From Ctenosaura bakeri (taxonomy: Eukaryota > Chordata > Lepidosauria > Squamata > Iguanidae), in the NCBI GenBank assembly GCA_948474755.1, contig CAOLHI010000959.1, forward strand, positions 124,001 through 188,000: a stretch of DNA of 64,000 nt, given 5' to 3'. Below, piece by piece: positions 23,987 through 35,875 of the stretch. Below the pieces are notes generated by a model, which was not told the DNA's origin, did not search any database, and worked only from the letters and a program-made list of their open reading frames with translations. How positions within the stretch are numbered: position 1 is the stretch's first letter; every line of letters starts with the position of its first letter. Both the position numbers and the translations under genes were made by a program.

Positions 23987-25577
23987 TTTTTTTAATTTTT
24001 TTAAATTTTTATTAATTATATAACTAAATCACAAATACAAAACAAGAAAAAAAAATTAAACACCATGTGATATACATAATAGTGAATTAAAAAAAAATAA
24101 TTTTTTTTCTTTTTCTTTTTTTTCTCTTCTCTTAAGCAATACTAACTTTCATTGTTATTTTGCACCTTTACCCTTAAATTTATAAATCTGTTCAACTATT
24201 ATAATTTCACATTTAATTCAATATTTTTCACATCCCCTTTAATCTATTTCTATTGTTAATTCTTTTAACTTTTTTTTTAAAAAAACATTGACATCACTTA
24301 TCCTTTTAAATCTATAAATCACAAGTTTAACACACACACCTACTAAGAATTACAAAATATACAACATAAAAGAAAAACAAAACTAAAACTAAAAAATACC
24401 CACCCCCCAGAGCCAACTTTTTATTTAATCCACTTTCCAAAATTGCCATTCTTCTTTTGACAGGGTAGTATTACTATCTCTTTTCAGAACTTTATCCAAA
24501 AATATTTTCCAAATTTCTTCAAAATCATTCCCTTTAACCAAACCTTTCATAAACCTAATTCTACATGTTAGTTTATCATTAATTACGATTTTCCACACTT
24601 CGTTATACCATTCCTCTATTTGAAATTTTTCATTTGCTTTCCATTTTTTTGCTATTATTAATCTCGCTGCAGTTAACAAATTTGTTATTAATTCTTTCTT
24701 TACTTGAGTACACTCAACCTTATCATATATAGATAACAATGCAATATTTGGACATACTGGTATATCTGCTCCTATAATCTCTTTTATCTCTTTAAAAACC
24801 TTTTGCCAAAACTCCATTATCTTATTGCAATTCCACCACATATGCATATATGTACCAATTTCTTGACATCCTCTCCAACATAATCTTGAATATTTCTCAT
24901 CTATTTGATTTAATTTCACTGGAGTCAAGTACCATTTCCACACTAATTTATAATAATTCTCTTTTATTCTTATTGATAATTTTTTTAAATGACGTTGTTT
25001 CCAAATTTTTCTCCATTCTTGTATATCTATATTTTGTACTATCTCTTCCTCCCACATTTTTCTAAGAAAATCCTCTTCTTGTTCTTTTGCTAATATTTTA
25101 TATATTTCACTTGTAATACCTTTTAGTATTTCATTTTCTTGCATATTTTCTCTTTGAATAATAATTTATTCAAATTTAGTATATTCTTTAAAATCCTTAA
25201 CATATCTTTTCATACTCTTTGTCCATTGCTCTAATTGTATATAATTAAACCAGGATATTTTAGTTTCCTGCAATCTCTCTTTCATTCTATCTTTATTTAT
25301 CATTATTTTCATCCATTCTTTTAATCTATAAATTTTTTGTTTTTTTATTTCTTTCTCTATTATTTCTCTTAAATTTATTGGAAATTTTTCCATCATCACT
25401 ATCGGAGTTAATATTGATATATTCGGTATTAATTTTCTTTTATTTTTTTTCCATATTTCTATTATATTTTTTATAAAAGGATTTTCTATCTTCTCCATTT
25501 CTTTCTTTGAAAAATTCCTAAAAAATATATTTTCTAATTTTGTCTCAATATTCATATCTTCTATCTCTAACCAATCT
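23987..25577 (-). mobile_element. Younger 5'-truncated L1 nested in an older L1
   Basis: Minus-strand L1 of about 1.6 kb whose A-rich tail appears as the T-rich block at 23984-24010. Flanked by the 10-bp duplication at 23977-23986 and 25578-25587. It carries the C-terminal ORF2 region and a 3'UTR of about 400 bp. It differs in sequence from the L1 at 6112, so it belongs to another subfamily. Confidence 0.88.
24425..25555 (-). pseudogene. L1 ORF2 C-terminal region with one in-frame stop
   Basis: Two frames, 25166-25555 and 24425-25144, are in the same phase and separated by a single TAA (25166-25168) plus eight codons, so one nonsense change breaks an otherwise open frame of about 375 codons. 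The segment NYYKLVWKWYLTPVKL and the C-x3-C-x7-H-x4-C motif (CWRGC, then HMWWNC) match the L1 C-terminal region seen at 7200-7340. The polymerase core is absent. Confidence 0.87.
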
Positions 25578-25587
25578 TGTTCATCTT

Positions 25588-25830
25588 AATATTTTCTGGA
25601 GATGGATGTGCGTTTGAATAAACTACAACTCCATTTTTTATCTTATTCATAGACAATTCTCAATTCTTTACCCAATTTAGAGTGACTCCTTTTAATGTTC
25701 TTTCTAATGTGAGTTTCTTGCAGATAAATTATATCTAATGGAATTTTCTTTTTCTTTTTTCCCCCTCTTTTTCTTTTCAGGGGTTAATATTCTATGAGGT
25801 ACATCTTAAATCCACTGTCAGTCAAAGACT
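25588..25830 (-). pseudogene. Old L1 ORF2 fragment, endonuclease N-terminal part, minus strand
   Basis: Reverse translation gives DIICLQETHIRK and KRSHSKLGKE, the start of the L1 apurinic endonuclease domain (the glutamate in LQETH is catalytic in the family). It is separated from its continuation (22680-23976) by the nested L1. Confidence 0.75.
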
Positions 25831-25849
25831 TTAGGATAGTCCACTTTTA

Positions 25850-26640
25850 TTTATTAAGAACTGGATATCACATTGGTTGCAGAGTCTAGGGAAATACCCA
25901 GTGTACTATCTGGTCAAGTTTCTTGAGATATGTTTCAGTTGTTGCAGCCTGATGATGTAGAAAAGGAAAACAAATCAGTCTATTGTATTGCACATAAGCT
26001 TGACCCTTGTTCATCTTGTTTGATAAGATTTAATATAGGGAAATTAAATGGGTGGTAAATGCCAAAATCTGCCTACTACTTCAAAAGAGGCTCTAGCATG
26101 TCCTTTCTTAAAGAACACTACTTTAGACACAGAGATATGTGAGAACTACCATTATGTTACTAATTTGTATCAGGGTAAAGTGCTTGAACATATGTTGGCT
26201 AGCAGCTTCAGGTGTTTTTGGAGGAACAGATTATTTGGAACTGTTCAGTCTGGCTTTGTGTCAAGTTTAATTTAACTGCACTAGCTGATGACCTCTTCTT
26301 GCTGAAAGATGGGGTAATGGTCCCCTGTTGACTTTCTGGATCTCTCAGAAAGCTTTTGACACCATTGATCATGGTATCTTACTGGGCGAATTCTGTGGGA
26401 TGTGAGTAGGAGGCTCCATATTATGATGGTTCTAATCTTATTTACTTGGCCTGTTCCTATACAGCCCCATAGCTACTATGCTGTGGGGTGCCATATGGTT
26501 CCATTATATCACATAATGATTTGTATCTCTATCAGGGTGGACAGTGGCATGGGGAGGGCAGGGACTAATTTTCACTGCTTTGTCATATTGGCAGCATAGC
26601 AGAAGCCACTTCATGTCACTTCTGGCTTAGGACCTTGTTA
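25850..26640 (+). pseudogene. L2-clade LINE fragment, RT region
   Basis: Broken frames show the same order as the L2 at 13.8 kb: FLKNTTLDTEICENYHYV and LYQGKVLEHMLAS (26048-26275), then FQSGFV-like, LADDL and DLSESFDTIDHGILLG (about 26230-26390). Stops and indels are frequent. It is followed within about 130 bp by a solo LTR. Confidence 0.8.
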
Positions 26641-26768
26641 CTTGAGGGTGTTTCATCCTCTGCATGCCTACCTGAGTACAGGTCTGTTGGAGGGGAATGC
26701 CTTGTTTCCCAACAATGGAAACAATACTAGTGGGGTCAATACATTGCAAGAAGACATAGAAAAGAGTC

Positions 26769-26772
26769 TTCT
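26769..26772. repeat. 4-bp target duplication of the solo LTR (left)
   Basis: CTTC, matched by CTTC at 27696-27699 directly after the LTR. Confidence 0.75.
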
Positions 26773-27695
26773 GTTACCCTGATTTCTGGGGTCCCACGGG
26801 GGACACCTCAATGTGCTCCAAATATTGGGGAATGAGAATTAGCCAGAGCACAAGCTATAGCAATGCAAGAGGCAGAGCAACTTAGCGAGATCTTGAACCA
26901 AATGTTTACGGGGTCAGGCTGAGTCACAAACCAAGCAGAAGTAAATTATAATTGTTTGCTTTATTAAAAAGACAGTCAATGTGCACGTATGCACTCACTC
27001 ACACAGACCTAAGAAAGGTAAAGGTAGGAAATGTGATAGGGGATTTTGAGAAGGATTTTTCAGGGGAAATACTACACCTGATCCTGTAGCCCAGGTAGTC
27101 AGAAGAAAGTCAGTTGGAGCGGAGATTCTCAGCACGTGGAAGCTGAGGGGAAGGCTCGGCAAACAGAGCAGCAGCAAGGCGGGATGGAAGCCAGAAGCGA
27201 TTTGAAGAAGTGCTCAAAAACAGGGGTTCTTACAGGGAGAAATGTGCCTGTAGGCTAGTCCGTTCCCGGGGGAAACAATGGGTTTCAGATTGGAGACAAA
27301 GCCTCTGAAAGGTCAGTACTTAAGATGATTGAATTTTGATGGAGTTGTCAATAGCGTAGACAGTATGCAAAAAGGAAGTTCTTGACAGTTGACTATTTGG
27401 AAGCACTAATCTCGTCAAGCTGAAGGTTCGGGACAGAGAATCTTTTGTATGCTGCATGCATACTTAATGTAGTTTCAAAGTGTACTTGCCTGGAGGTCTC
27501 CTGAAGCTGCATGCTGGCAAATTACTGGCCTGCCTGGATTTATCTTATATTTTTCAGCTAGTTCGGCTGTGTCCGTGTATGTGCTTGTCCAGGGGCCTCG
27601 CAAGCACGTGGAGAGGAATGGCTAGGAATGGCCAATCTGTAGATATCAAATTATATTTAGTAGACCTCGAGCTTGGACTATAAACTACAGTAACA
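26773..27695 (-). mobile_element. Solo LTR 1 of a retrovirus-like family, minus strand
   Basis: On the minus strand it starts TGTTACTGTAGTTTATAG and ends AGGGTAACA, so it carries the TG...CA ends and the TGTTAC/GTAACA inverted repeat. The internal words GGCCCCTGGACAAGCAC, GCCTTGCTGCTGCTCTG and TTCCCCTCAGCTTCC are shared with the LTRs at 39813 and 53477. A polyadenylation signal (AATAAA on the minus strand) is at 26960-26965. The position of the TATA box in the other copies reads CTGTAAGAAC here, so it is degraded. No gag, pol or env lies on either side and a 4-bp duplication flanks it, so it is a solo LTR. Confidence 0.88.
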
Positions 27696-27699
27696 CTTC

Positions 27700-29361
27700 C
27701 CTGATGTGGCACCCCAGCTATGGAATGTCGTCTGCTTGGAAGCCTGACTAGTAATAGTGTTGGCTTAATGCTGGTGCCAAGTACAACCATGGAATTTTAT
27801 TAAAGCTTTTGGGTCTAATGATTTCATCCAATTCACGCATACACATGGTTTTAAACTGTTTTAATGTGCTTTCTTCTTGATGTTAGTATTGACATATTGA
27901 TACTCTCGACTGTCATTTTCTTTTAAAATCCACTGATGCAGCCCATGGAATTGGATGAAATAGAACGTGGATCTACATGTGTAGTTATATCAGTATGATA
28001 TCCCTATAACTGTCATGGTGACTAGTGGTTTCCATATTAATAGGTGGTAAATCTACCCAGGATTATATTGTGAACTTTAAAAGAGCTATCCAAATGTGCT
28101 CAATCCATCCATCAAAAATAGGTTTAGCACCTTAGCTCTCTCCTTTAAAACTGGGGGGCGGGGAATGCTGGATTAGATTTATCTACCCCATGATGTGGAA
28201 CCCACCAGCCTGCATTACTCATGGCTTTATCCTATGATAACACTGGAATCTTTAATCTAGTGAGGAACTAAAATGCTCGGAAGATGTCTGGGGCACTAAT
28301 TCTCCTGAATCAGATGTTTCTAACAGACAAATCTAGGTACCTCTCCAGACTACAAATACTATGAGGAGTCATCATGGAAGAAAAAAGTGGAGTAGAAATG
28401 GGATGAATGAATGAATGAATGTGCATCTTAGCCTGGGACTGTAAAAGCTAGATATAAATTCAAATAGTAGATAAACATATTAATAGAGGAGGCTCACATC
28501 CACTATCTCCAGCATAGCTAGCTGAGAGTCTCGATCAATCCTGTGCCCATGCAACTCTAAATGCATGAGCTCTGCACATGCACTTAGGTACTCTGCCTCT
28601 GCAAGATTCCCAGCAGCAGGGACAAGACCAATTTGGGTAGAACTCTTTGGGTAGAACTCTTCATACCTTTAGCTGAATGTGTGAATTTGTGAGGTAAGAT
28701 GATCCCAATATCCTTCCCTGAAATGTTAATTAACTGTGTGACAAACGTACAAACATTCTTTCATTCACCAATGTGTGAGGCCATTAGCAGAGTGATGGTG
28801 GGAAAGAAATATAATTGATGTTCTTCTAAGCGTATACTTTTTGGTAATCACTTCATACCTTCCAAAGAAATGGCTTTCCCCATTAAATCTTTGTCTTCCT
28901 CTGTGCATTTATGCTTAGATAATGGCTGAATGAAAGTATGAGCTGGGGTAACAGGAAGAAAAGAAACCCTGAACATGATCATTAACACAAATCCTTTCCA
29001 AAAGTACTGAGAATATGCCAAGCTTTGGCAATTGGATATTGTATTCTATTACCTCAGGCTAGCACACAGCTGTACACCTCACCAGAAAAGATAAAGACTG
29101 TGACTGTTTCTGCATTAATGGGCTTATTATTCACAGGGAGATCAGGATCATTATGTACCTGCAAATATGTTTTTGAGACATACATGTGAGTGATCTCAAA
29201 AATGGAATTGTCAAGACAAACTAAGAAAAAGATGGTAAACAGAGAAAGAAACTTATGTAACATTGATAGCATCCCTTGGGACAAATCAGTGTTCGCGCAT
29301 TCAGTGATATGCCAAAGTAGCAATGAAAGTTGCAGCATTTAGGGATTTTTAAAAAATTGCC
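27700..29361. other. Unique sequence
   Basis: Contains a short (GAAT)n run near 28404-28420 and a small tandem duplication of GGGTAGAACTCTT near 28634-28662. No family or exon recognised. Confidence 0.4.
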
Positions 29362-29474
29362 AGAAGAAGAAGAAGAAGAAGAAGAAGGAGGAGGAGGAGG
29401 AGGAGGAGGAGGAGGAGAAGAGGAGGAGGAAGAGGAAGAGGAAGAGGAAGAAGAAGAGGAGGAAGAAGAAGAAA
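29362..29474. repeat. (GAA)n/(GAG)n purine tract
   Basis: A purine-only strand of about 110 bases built of GAA, GAG and GGA triplets. It could adopt a triplex (H-DNA) form. The glutamate-rich frame across it is an artefact of the repeat. Confidence 0.95.
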
Positions 29475-30141
29475 TAAAACACCTGGGCTCCCTCCCCCAG
29501 ACAATAAACCTGTGTTGCTAGATTATAAGTAACTTCAGCATGTTTCTGTGCATCATCCAATCATGCAAGAAGACATTCAGCTTCCTTGGAGGCATTCGGC
29601 TCTTGTAGCATCAAAGTCCAGGTGTATGAAGCACTGCTGGGCGCCTTTAACCAGCCCTCTTTCATCCAGATTATTACATTACTCCACAGATGTGTTTTAT
29701 ATACCTCCCAGACCATATGGCGGTATTATTCAACCACCTGTTCGCCGATTGCTTTTCTCTGTGCCTGGTTCCTGGTAGCATGCAGCAAAGGGAGACATAT
29801 AACTCCTTCATTCTTCTGATGCTTTCTTTCATAGTCATGATTAAGGGTGGGGAGGAGGCTGCACTATAAAATGAATGCTGGCAGAATTTTTAGACATGTT
29901 GGCTGGAAATGCTAGCTTTGTCCAGAACAGAGATGAAGAACCTTCCCCTATTCCATTGCAGTCCATTGAAAAAACAAATCAGCAAACAGCTTTTCTTCCT
30001 CTCCCTGGAACTCCCACCCTTCCTCCTATAGACCTTTTAAAAATATTGGCTGGCATCCTGTTGAGCAGTTAGAAATGTGTAAGTTAGGCTTACACATTTG
30101 TAATTGCTCAGTATTTATGTTTATGACCACAGCATTATTGT
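29475..30141. other. Unique sequence
   Basis: No recognised repeat or gene. Confidence 0.4.
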
Positions 30142-30222
30142 CATCCTGCTGTGCCCCAATTGCCAGTAGATGCACTGAGCAATGAAGGTCTTTTCTGCTG
30201 GCAATTGGGGCACAGCAGGATG
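30142..30222. repeat. Perfect 25-bp inverted repeat with 31-bp loop
   Basis: CATCCTGCTGTGCCCCAATT plus GCCAG at 30142-30166 is exactly inverted at 30198-30222. A third, direct, imperfect copy (CTGCTGTGCCCCAATCGCCA) lies near 30332-30353. This may be part of a decayed DNA element. Confidence 0.9.
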
Positions 30223-30690
30223 CCATTTCTAGCTCTCACCTGCCGAGGATCTCCAGTGTGACAATCAGAAGCAGGACCCATGTTGCAGCTCTTTGTTGCA
30301 CCAGTTGGGAGGAGGGTGGTGAATATGACAATCTGCTGTGCCCCAATCGCCACCAGAACAGGCCTTTTTATCTAGAGTGGCTGCTGGCTGTTAACATAGG
30401 TTGATGGGGGAGGGGGAGGCTTGGGTCAGGGGACAATATACAGTTCTGCATTCATAACCATGTGTAGTGTAGGATCTTGGCCATTACTGTCATTGGATTT
30501 TTAACATATGATAAGAAAAGAAACAGAAAGGGAAGAGGAAAAAAAACTGAAGGGGAAGTACAAAGGATATGAACATGGCTTAAGCATATACATTAAGATA
30601 AACTGCTCCTGTTTCCCGAAAATCTCCCATAGCCTTTGCCAAGCTTTGCTATGGAGTTCAGTCAACTCATATCACCACTTTTCTGTGAAG
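30223..30690. other. Unique sequence around a third copy of the CTGCTGTGCCCCAAT word
   Basis: Apart from the direct copy near 30332 nothing is recognised. Confidence 0.4.
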
Positions 30691-30795
30691 TTTGGGAGGG
30701 TCAACTTTTTTGACTGCAGGTCTCAGAATTCCCCCAGCCAGCATGTTGAGTAACTATGCTGGCTGGGGAATCTGGGGGTTGTTATGCTGAAAAGT
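30691..30795. mobile_element. Small foldback element (CCCAGCCAGCAT arms)
   Basis: Left arm GTCTCAGAATTCCCCCAGCC then AGCAT; right arm ATGCTGGCTGGGGAATCTGG. Only about 10 bp separates the arms. The outer parts are poorly matched, so limits are approximate and no target duplication is claimed. Confidence 0.6.
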
Positions 30796-30799
30796 AAAA

Positions 30800-31512
30800 G
30801 GTTCACACTCTGCCTTTCTGTCTGTTATCTTTGTCATTGTACCTTGCACTCTTTCTGCTTCATTCCCTCTTGCTTACTGTCTCTGCTAACCCCATGGTGT
30901 CTGTCTGCTTCTGTGAGCAGCAGCAGCAGCAGTTCAGAGAATGCATGCGTGCCTGTCAGTTTAAGACACAGTTCCTCCTCATTTGTTAGTAGACTAAGTG
31001 TCCTTTCCAGAATGAGGTTTCTTTCTAATGGGGGGGGGATCCTTTTCAGAACTGGTTTCCAATAGGAACATGGTTTGGTTTTCTGACCTCTGCTCAGTCA
31101 TAATGACTTCTGATGGAGTACATTCCATACAGTTCTTTTGTCTCACAAAACAGGTTGTAATTGAAGGTGCCTTGCAGGGAGGAAGGCAGGGCAGGGTGGG
31201 GCGGCTCAAGGGACCAATCAGCTACACCTTGAGTCCTAATGCTCTTGTTAAGTCTCAGTGCTGTGGTTTAAGGATGACATCATAAAGGTATGTGAAGAAT
31301 AAGAAGTAAAACAAAAGTTATTAACTGAGTGCTTGAAAATGTTTTGGGGTTCACTCAAACTATGGTTAATGAGGTATTTTACTAGCATGTACCTTGGTAG
31401 GAAAGATAAAAAGCATAAACTGAGTACATAAAAATTGCTTTAATTTGTAAATTGCAAATAAAGTTATGTCTTACAGGGAAAACTCAATATAGCAGTTTAT
31501 TTTTATTGTCTT

Positions 31513-31550
<38 letters not shown>

Positions 31551-31907
31551 TGTGTGTGGAGTTTCTATCAGAGTTCCTTAAGAAATCATATAGTCTAGTT
31601 GTATATCCAACACTACTTCCTTGAAATGTCATACAAATAGACTCTCCATAGATGCCTGCAGGGAATTTCACATATAAAATAAGGCTTTTAAGACTGAATC
31701 TAATTGGTTATCCCAAATACAGCAGCCTCACTGAATTAACTGTTGAATATTGAGTCAGGTAAATTCGTTTGATCCAATGGGTCTAATGTAGTCAGGACCA
31801 GCAAACTAATCTATGTTGGGATTAACAATAGAATTAATCTGTTAGATCTGCTGAGGATCCATCACTAAAGCAACATGGTCACATGCTCTGTAATATTATT
31901 CAAGAGA
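30800..31907. other. Unique sequence with a TC/TG repeat
   Basis: Contains the (TC)n(TG)n at 31511-31558. No exon or dispersed repeat recognised. Confidence 0.4.
31511..31558. repeat. (TC)n(TG)n microsatellite
   Basis: A CT run passes directly into a GT run. Confidence 0.95.
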
Positions 31908-31968
31908 TCATAGAATCATAGAATCATAGAAATGTAGAGTTGGAAGAGACCACAGGGGCCATCCAGTC
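31908..31968 (-). mobile_element. CR1 3'-end remnant, minus strand
   Basis: Reads inversely to the CR1 end near 37980-38035: TCATAGAATCATAGAATCAT at the outer end, then AGAGTTGGAAGAGACCAC and GGCCATCCAGTC. Only the last 60 bp remain; the 5' side is cut at the MITE boundary. Confidence 0.92.
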
Positions 31969-32407
31969 ACACCGCGGGGTGATCTAGTGCAGTTGGAAAA
32001 GGTGAGGCTCCACACCTCCAACCGCTCTAGTGCAGCCGCAAGGGTGGCTCTGCGAGTTTTTTAAAAACCACCTTCCCAGGTGGTTTTTATGAAACTCGCC
32101 TGCACTAATCCGCGGCTACTCCCGGTGTGAATCTGCAGAGATGCGTTAGTGCGTCTCTGCAGATCTGCCTGGGGGCGGGCTTCCAGCTGGCGCGCTGCCC
32201 TGATTGGCGGAGCGCCGCTGGAAGCCGCCAGCCACCATTTTGGGCACCACCAAACGCCGCCGAATGCCACTGAAATTCGGCGACGTGTGGAGCGGCAGAG
32301 CCGCACTCCCCGCAGGGATGGAGCAGGGACGGAGCAAATCGCACGCAGGTAATCTCCGCCCCTGTGTGCGCCACCCCGTTTCGGCTCCCCCACGTGTGAA
32401 AAGGGCC
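31969..32407. mobile_element. MITE of the GGCCCTTTCCACAC family, copy B, left end lost
   Basis: The right end CACGTGTGAAAAGGGCC matches copy A. The interior shares the TTTTTAAAAACCACC hairpin (about 32058-32092), GTGAATCTGCAGAGATGCG and the GCGGGCTTCCAGCTGGCG word (compare TTTCCAGCTGGCGAGG near 2758). The left terminus is not visible; the sequence begins ACACCGCGGGG directly after the CR1 remnant. Confidence 0.78.
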
Positions 32408-32884
32408 AGAGATGATATGAAAATGTTCAGTAAGAGTAAAAGACTATGAATTCTGCAGGTGAATAATATGAATAAGGAAATGCATCAAACTTAACAAAAG
32501 TAGATTCCCTTTGGACTAGCTCAGAGTGAAAAGAACTGAAAGTTTGTTCAGGCCTGGACTTTTAGAAAGGCAAACAGACTGTCATATAAGTTAGCATCTT
32601 TCATATGGAAAATGTCTAGGGTGATGGAAAAGAGGGAAGGGACGTGAATGACTGACAAGACTCCTTTCTAGTCCTAGGACTAGACCTCTCTGCTTCGAGA
32701 GATGGATTGAAACTTGACAGTTGCTTCCTCCTATGATTTATGACATTTCACTGAAGTATATGCCCCTCCCACAAGAAAATGGAGGAGGGAAGGGGAAATA
32801 AATCACTTATCCTCAAATGATTGTACTGCAGAAGAACTGCACCTATGCTTCAGGAGCTTTTCTTCATGCACGTATCCTTCTGGA
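32408..32884. other. Unique sequence
   Basis: No repeat family or exon recognised. Confidence 0.4.
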
Positions 32885-33010
32885 ATCTTAGTAGACTACA
32901 AGCTGAACAGTGTGTGATGCAGCAGTTAAAAAAGTCTGTGCAATTCTAGGCAGCATAAATAGATGTGTAGAATCCAGATCAGGGGAAGTAGTTGCCCTGT
33001 GCAAAGTACT
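32885..33010 (+). pseudogene. CR1 RT-region fragment
   Basis: GACTACAAGCTGAACAGTG and the following translated stretch (AAVKKVCAILGSINRC) match the CR1 copy at 37380-37480 (DHKLN and AAAKKANAILGCINRS). Only about 125 bp can be aligned by eye. Confidence 0.75.
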
Positions 33011-33291
33011 CCTTGAGAAAGTCAGTGTTCTGTGCCTAAGAATGAAGCAGTTAGATTTGCACAGGACAGGGGTGAACTGAGCTCAAGGGAAATTTCTTTT
33101 CTGTTGCTAATGGAGTTAAAATGTATTGCCTGTCTTTTATTGCCCTTTGTTTCTGGTCCTCACGTGGGCAAAAGAGGAAGTGGCCTTTGCCTGTGTTGGG
33201 ATCCCTCCAGAGCAACTGAACTACAATATCTGATACCAAATGAAGGCCTTTTACTCTAAAATTATCACCTTTCTTCTCCTGAATGATTTTT

Positions 33292-34185
33292 TTAAAAACA
33301 TCTTTGCCCTAATGAAGAAGCCAGTGGAGCTTTGAAAATTTGAATTATGAATTTTGTGCATTTCATTTGACCAATACAAGTATGATTCTTTTGGGGATTT
33401 TGGATTTTATTGCTTTTTCCTGAACGGCCCCTGAATATGCTTCCTGTGGCACGGCATCTGCAGTGCCTGTAAGTCCCAGTGAATCTAAACCCCATAAGGT
33501 ACTGATCTCTCCATGATAATGGAACTATAGAAAGTTCCTCCACACCTGGATCAGTGTCATTCCACCCAGCATAGAAAACCAGCCCCAGAGTGTATCCTGC
33601 AGCATGGGTGACATTACTTGGAACAGACCCATGGTCATCATAGAGGATATGCTCCTGACAGTATGATCTTCACATGGATGTTGATGTACCCAGTACAAGC
33701 CAGGGTCCTGTATAAGTACAAGACTTGTACAAGTCTCCAACACTGCCAAGGAGACCAGCTCAGCCAGCTCAGGAAATGAAACTGTTGAGTAGCAGGGTGG
33801 CTAGTACACCAACAAAATCTCTATGCTATCCCAACCAACCATTTTCAAATACATATACTCAAACCCAGCACACTGTGGGATGGGGCATCTTGCAAGAAAG
33901 AAAGAATCATGACAGATGGCTGCAACTCTATCTCCCTGGTCCCCAGCCCTTGACTGCTGTTGTACTGAGAACTCAGGTGGACAACAGCAGGAGAGGTTAC
34001 CCCCTCCCCCAGTTTCATCCAGCCAGGTCTCTGTGATGGTAGCAAGGTTGACATACTCATCTAGGATCAAATCTGGGTCAGGGGTATTTTTCCATTAACT
34101 GACCTGGCATTAAGCAGCAGCATTTTTAGCCCAGTGGGCCTGTTGATAAAGCTATCCAGACGATTTGAAGTGCAGTACAATTTTT
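33292..34185 (-). pseudogene. L2-clade LINE ORF2 endonuclease domain, minus strand
   Basis: Three minus-strand frames follow one another along an L2 endonuclease. First is LLLNARSVNGKIPL (within 34067-34291), then ITETWLDETGG and CPIPQCAGFEYMYLK (33801-34070). Third is LAVLETCTSLVLIQD and SSMMTMGLFQVMSP (33525-33749), with the end LSIVPLSWRDQYLMGFR (33292-33543). ETWLDE holds a catalytic glutamate of the APE-like nuclease. The GDFN-type core is replaced by IQDPG and frames shift repeatedly, so it is inactive. A Sauria SINE starts just beyond at 34204. Confidence 0.85.
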
Positions 34186-34203
34186 GAGCAACCAACATAC
34201 TTT

Positions 34204-34407
34204 GGAGAGCCAGCATGGTGTAGTGATTTGAGCATTGGATTATAACCCTGGAGATCAGAGTTTGATTCCCTGCTTGGCCATGGAAATCCACTGGGTAATC
34301 TTGGGTGTGTCAGACACAGTCAGTTCCAGAAAATGCTATGATAGCTTCACCTTATAGCAGCCATGAGTTGGAAATGACTTGAAGGGACACAACAATAACA
34401 ACAACAC
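34204..34407 (+). mobile_element. Sauria-type SINE
   Basis: GAGAGCCAGCATGGTGTAGT head, AGAGTTTGATTCCCTGC B-box region, and an AGCCATGAGTTGGAAATGAC tail ending in (ACA)n/(ATA)n. Confidence 0.93.
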
Positions 34408-34779
34408 CCTATAGGGAGACAGTGGCATAATGAGTGCTCTCTGGGATGCTTCCCCTCCTATGCTGTCCATGCAAGAGATTTCTTTCGTTTGTTGGCAGGC
34501 TGGTTGTTTCTTTAAAAAAGACCACAACTTCAGGTAAAAGCTACAAAACTCATATACTCCTTCCTCTTCCAAATAAGTGAACTAACCCTCCTTCCAGCTC
34601 TCAAGCATCTTCTCTAAAGGGTTGACCCTCTTTGGAGTGGAGCTCTTTGGCTGTGAGCCCACTGCAGCATGTTGTCAGATCTTATCTCCTTTCAGGGTCT
34701 AATTCTGAAGAGTTCTATGGGGCAGGCAGCAGTCCACAGGAAAAGATGTAGCAGGCACAGCAAGGAGGTACCAACAAGA
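34408..34779. other. Unique sequence
   Basis: Nothing recognised between the SINE and the CR1 remnant. Confidence 0.35.
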
Positions 34780-35018
34780 AGGCAGCAGCAAGAGGGCTAG
34801 ACCATGAACCAGTTGATTCAAATTACAAGAAAACAGATTCCACACACACATTAGGGAAAATTTCTGTAGTGTAAAAACTGTTTTGACATCAGAATAATCT
34901 GCCTTGGAGGGCAGTGACTCTCTTTCTTTGGAGGTCTTCAGAGGCTGGGTGGACATCTTTCAGGATTGTTATGTTGTGGACTAGATGGCCTTCATGGCCC
35001 TTTCTATGGCTCTATGAA
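34780..35018 (+). mobile_element. CR1 3'-end remnant
   Basis: Matches, in order, the CR1 end at 37760-38030: ATTCAAATTACAAGAAAACA, GGAGGTCTTCAGAGGCTGG, then GACTAGATGGCC and a TCTATGGCTCTATGA end. Heavily diverged; the 5' limit is uncertain. Confidence 0.8.
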
Positions 35019-35875
35019 ATCTAGATGACCATGAAGATCCCAAGCAGTTGTAGTGCACATATATGAATAAAGAGGGCACAGAGAAGGTATGAGGAAGGAT
35101 GGTGCAAGGGAGCGAGGGAGGAATGTATCCACAGATTTAAACAGGTCTCCATACTCCACAGTTCAAGGCCTGTCTCCATTTTGTCACACAGTTTTCTGGC
35201 TGATATTGTTGTTTTAATGGCTGGGGTTGTGAGTTTCTGCTTTTTTCAAATGCATCTTCTATTTCCAGTTTCCAAAGTTGGACTGAAACTATAATAGCAA
35301 TTTTTGTTGTTTGTTTCCACATCATGTTATTATATTTTAATGTCATTTCTGTGGTTCTTCTCACTACAGTAGCTGGCATTAATGTGACATTAATGTGCAT
35401 GAACGAAGAGAAAATAATACCATTATTAGAAGAGGGACTAGTGTACCATGCAAATCTTCATGACAAACACTGCCCATAAATTATGCCAGATGATAAACTG
35501 TATTTGGTAGAAAAGGCAAGTGACTGTTATCATTAAGAACAGGCGCAGCCATGTGTGTTTGTGTGCATATGCACACCCACAAGAAGCTGTGAAGCTGTTA
35601 ATGGAGACAGAAATAAATTAAGAAGCATACACAAGGGATAAAAATAAAATATTTCAAAACAGCATTTAAAAGAAATAGCAAGTCAATGAAGTGAAGAAAT
35701 ATTTTCTAAAGTACCATATTTTGCTTAATCTACTGTCGATGCCTCCATTGAGTTTATCCCCATGTTCACAGGCAAACACCAAAAAACCCACACACTTCCA
35801 TTAAAAAAAAAGTGTAAGCCTATACATCTCTTATTCAGAAGTAAACCCTATTCATTTCAATGGGCCTTAGTCCTT
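35019..35875. other. Unique sequence
   Basis: No gene or repeat family recognised. Confidence 0.4.

Noticed and set aside
29330..29521. Glutamate- and glycine-rich frame
   Set aside because: It is a translation of the GAA/GAG microsatellite.
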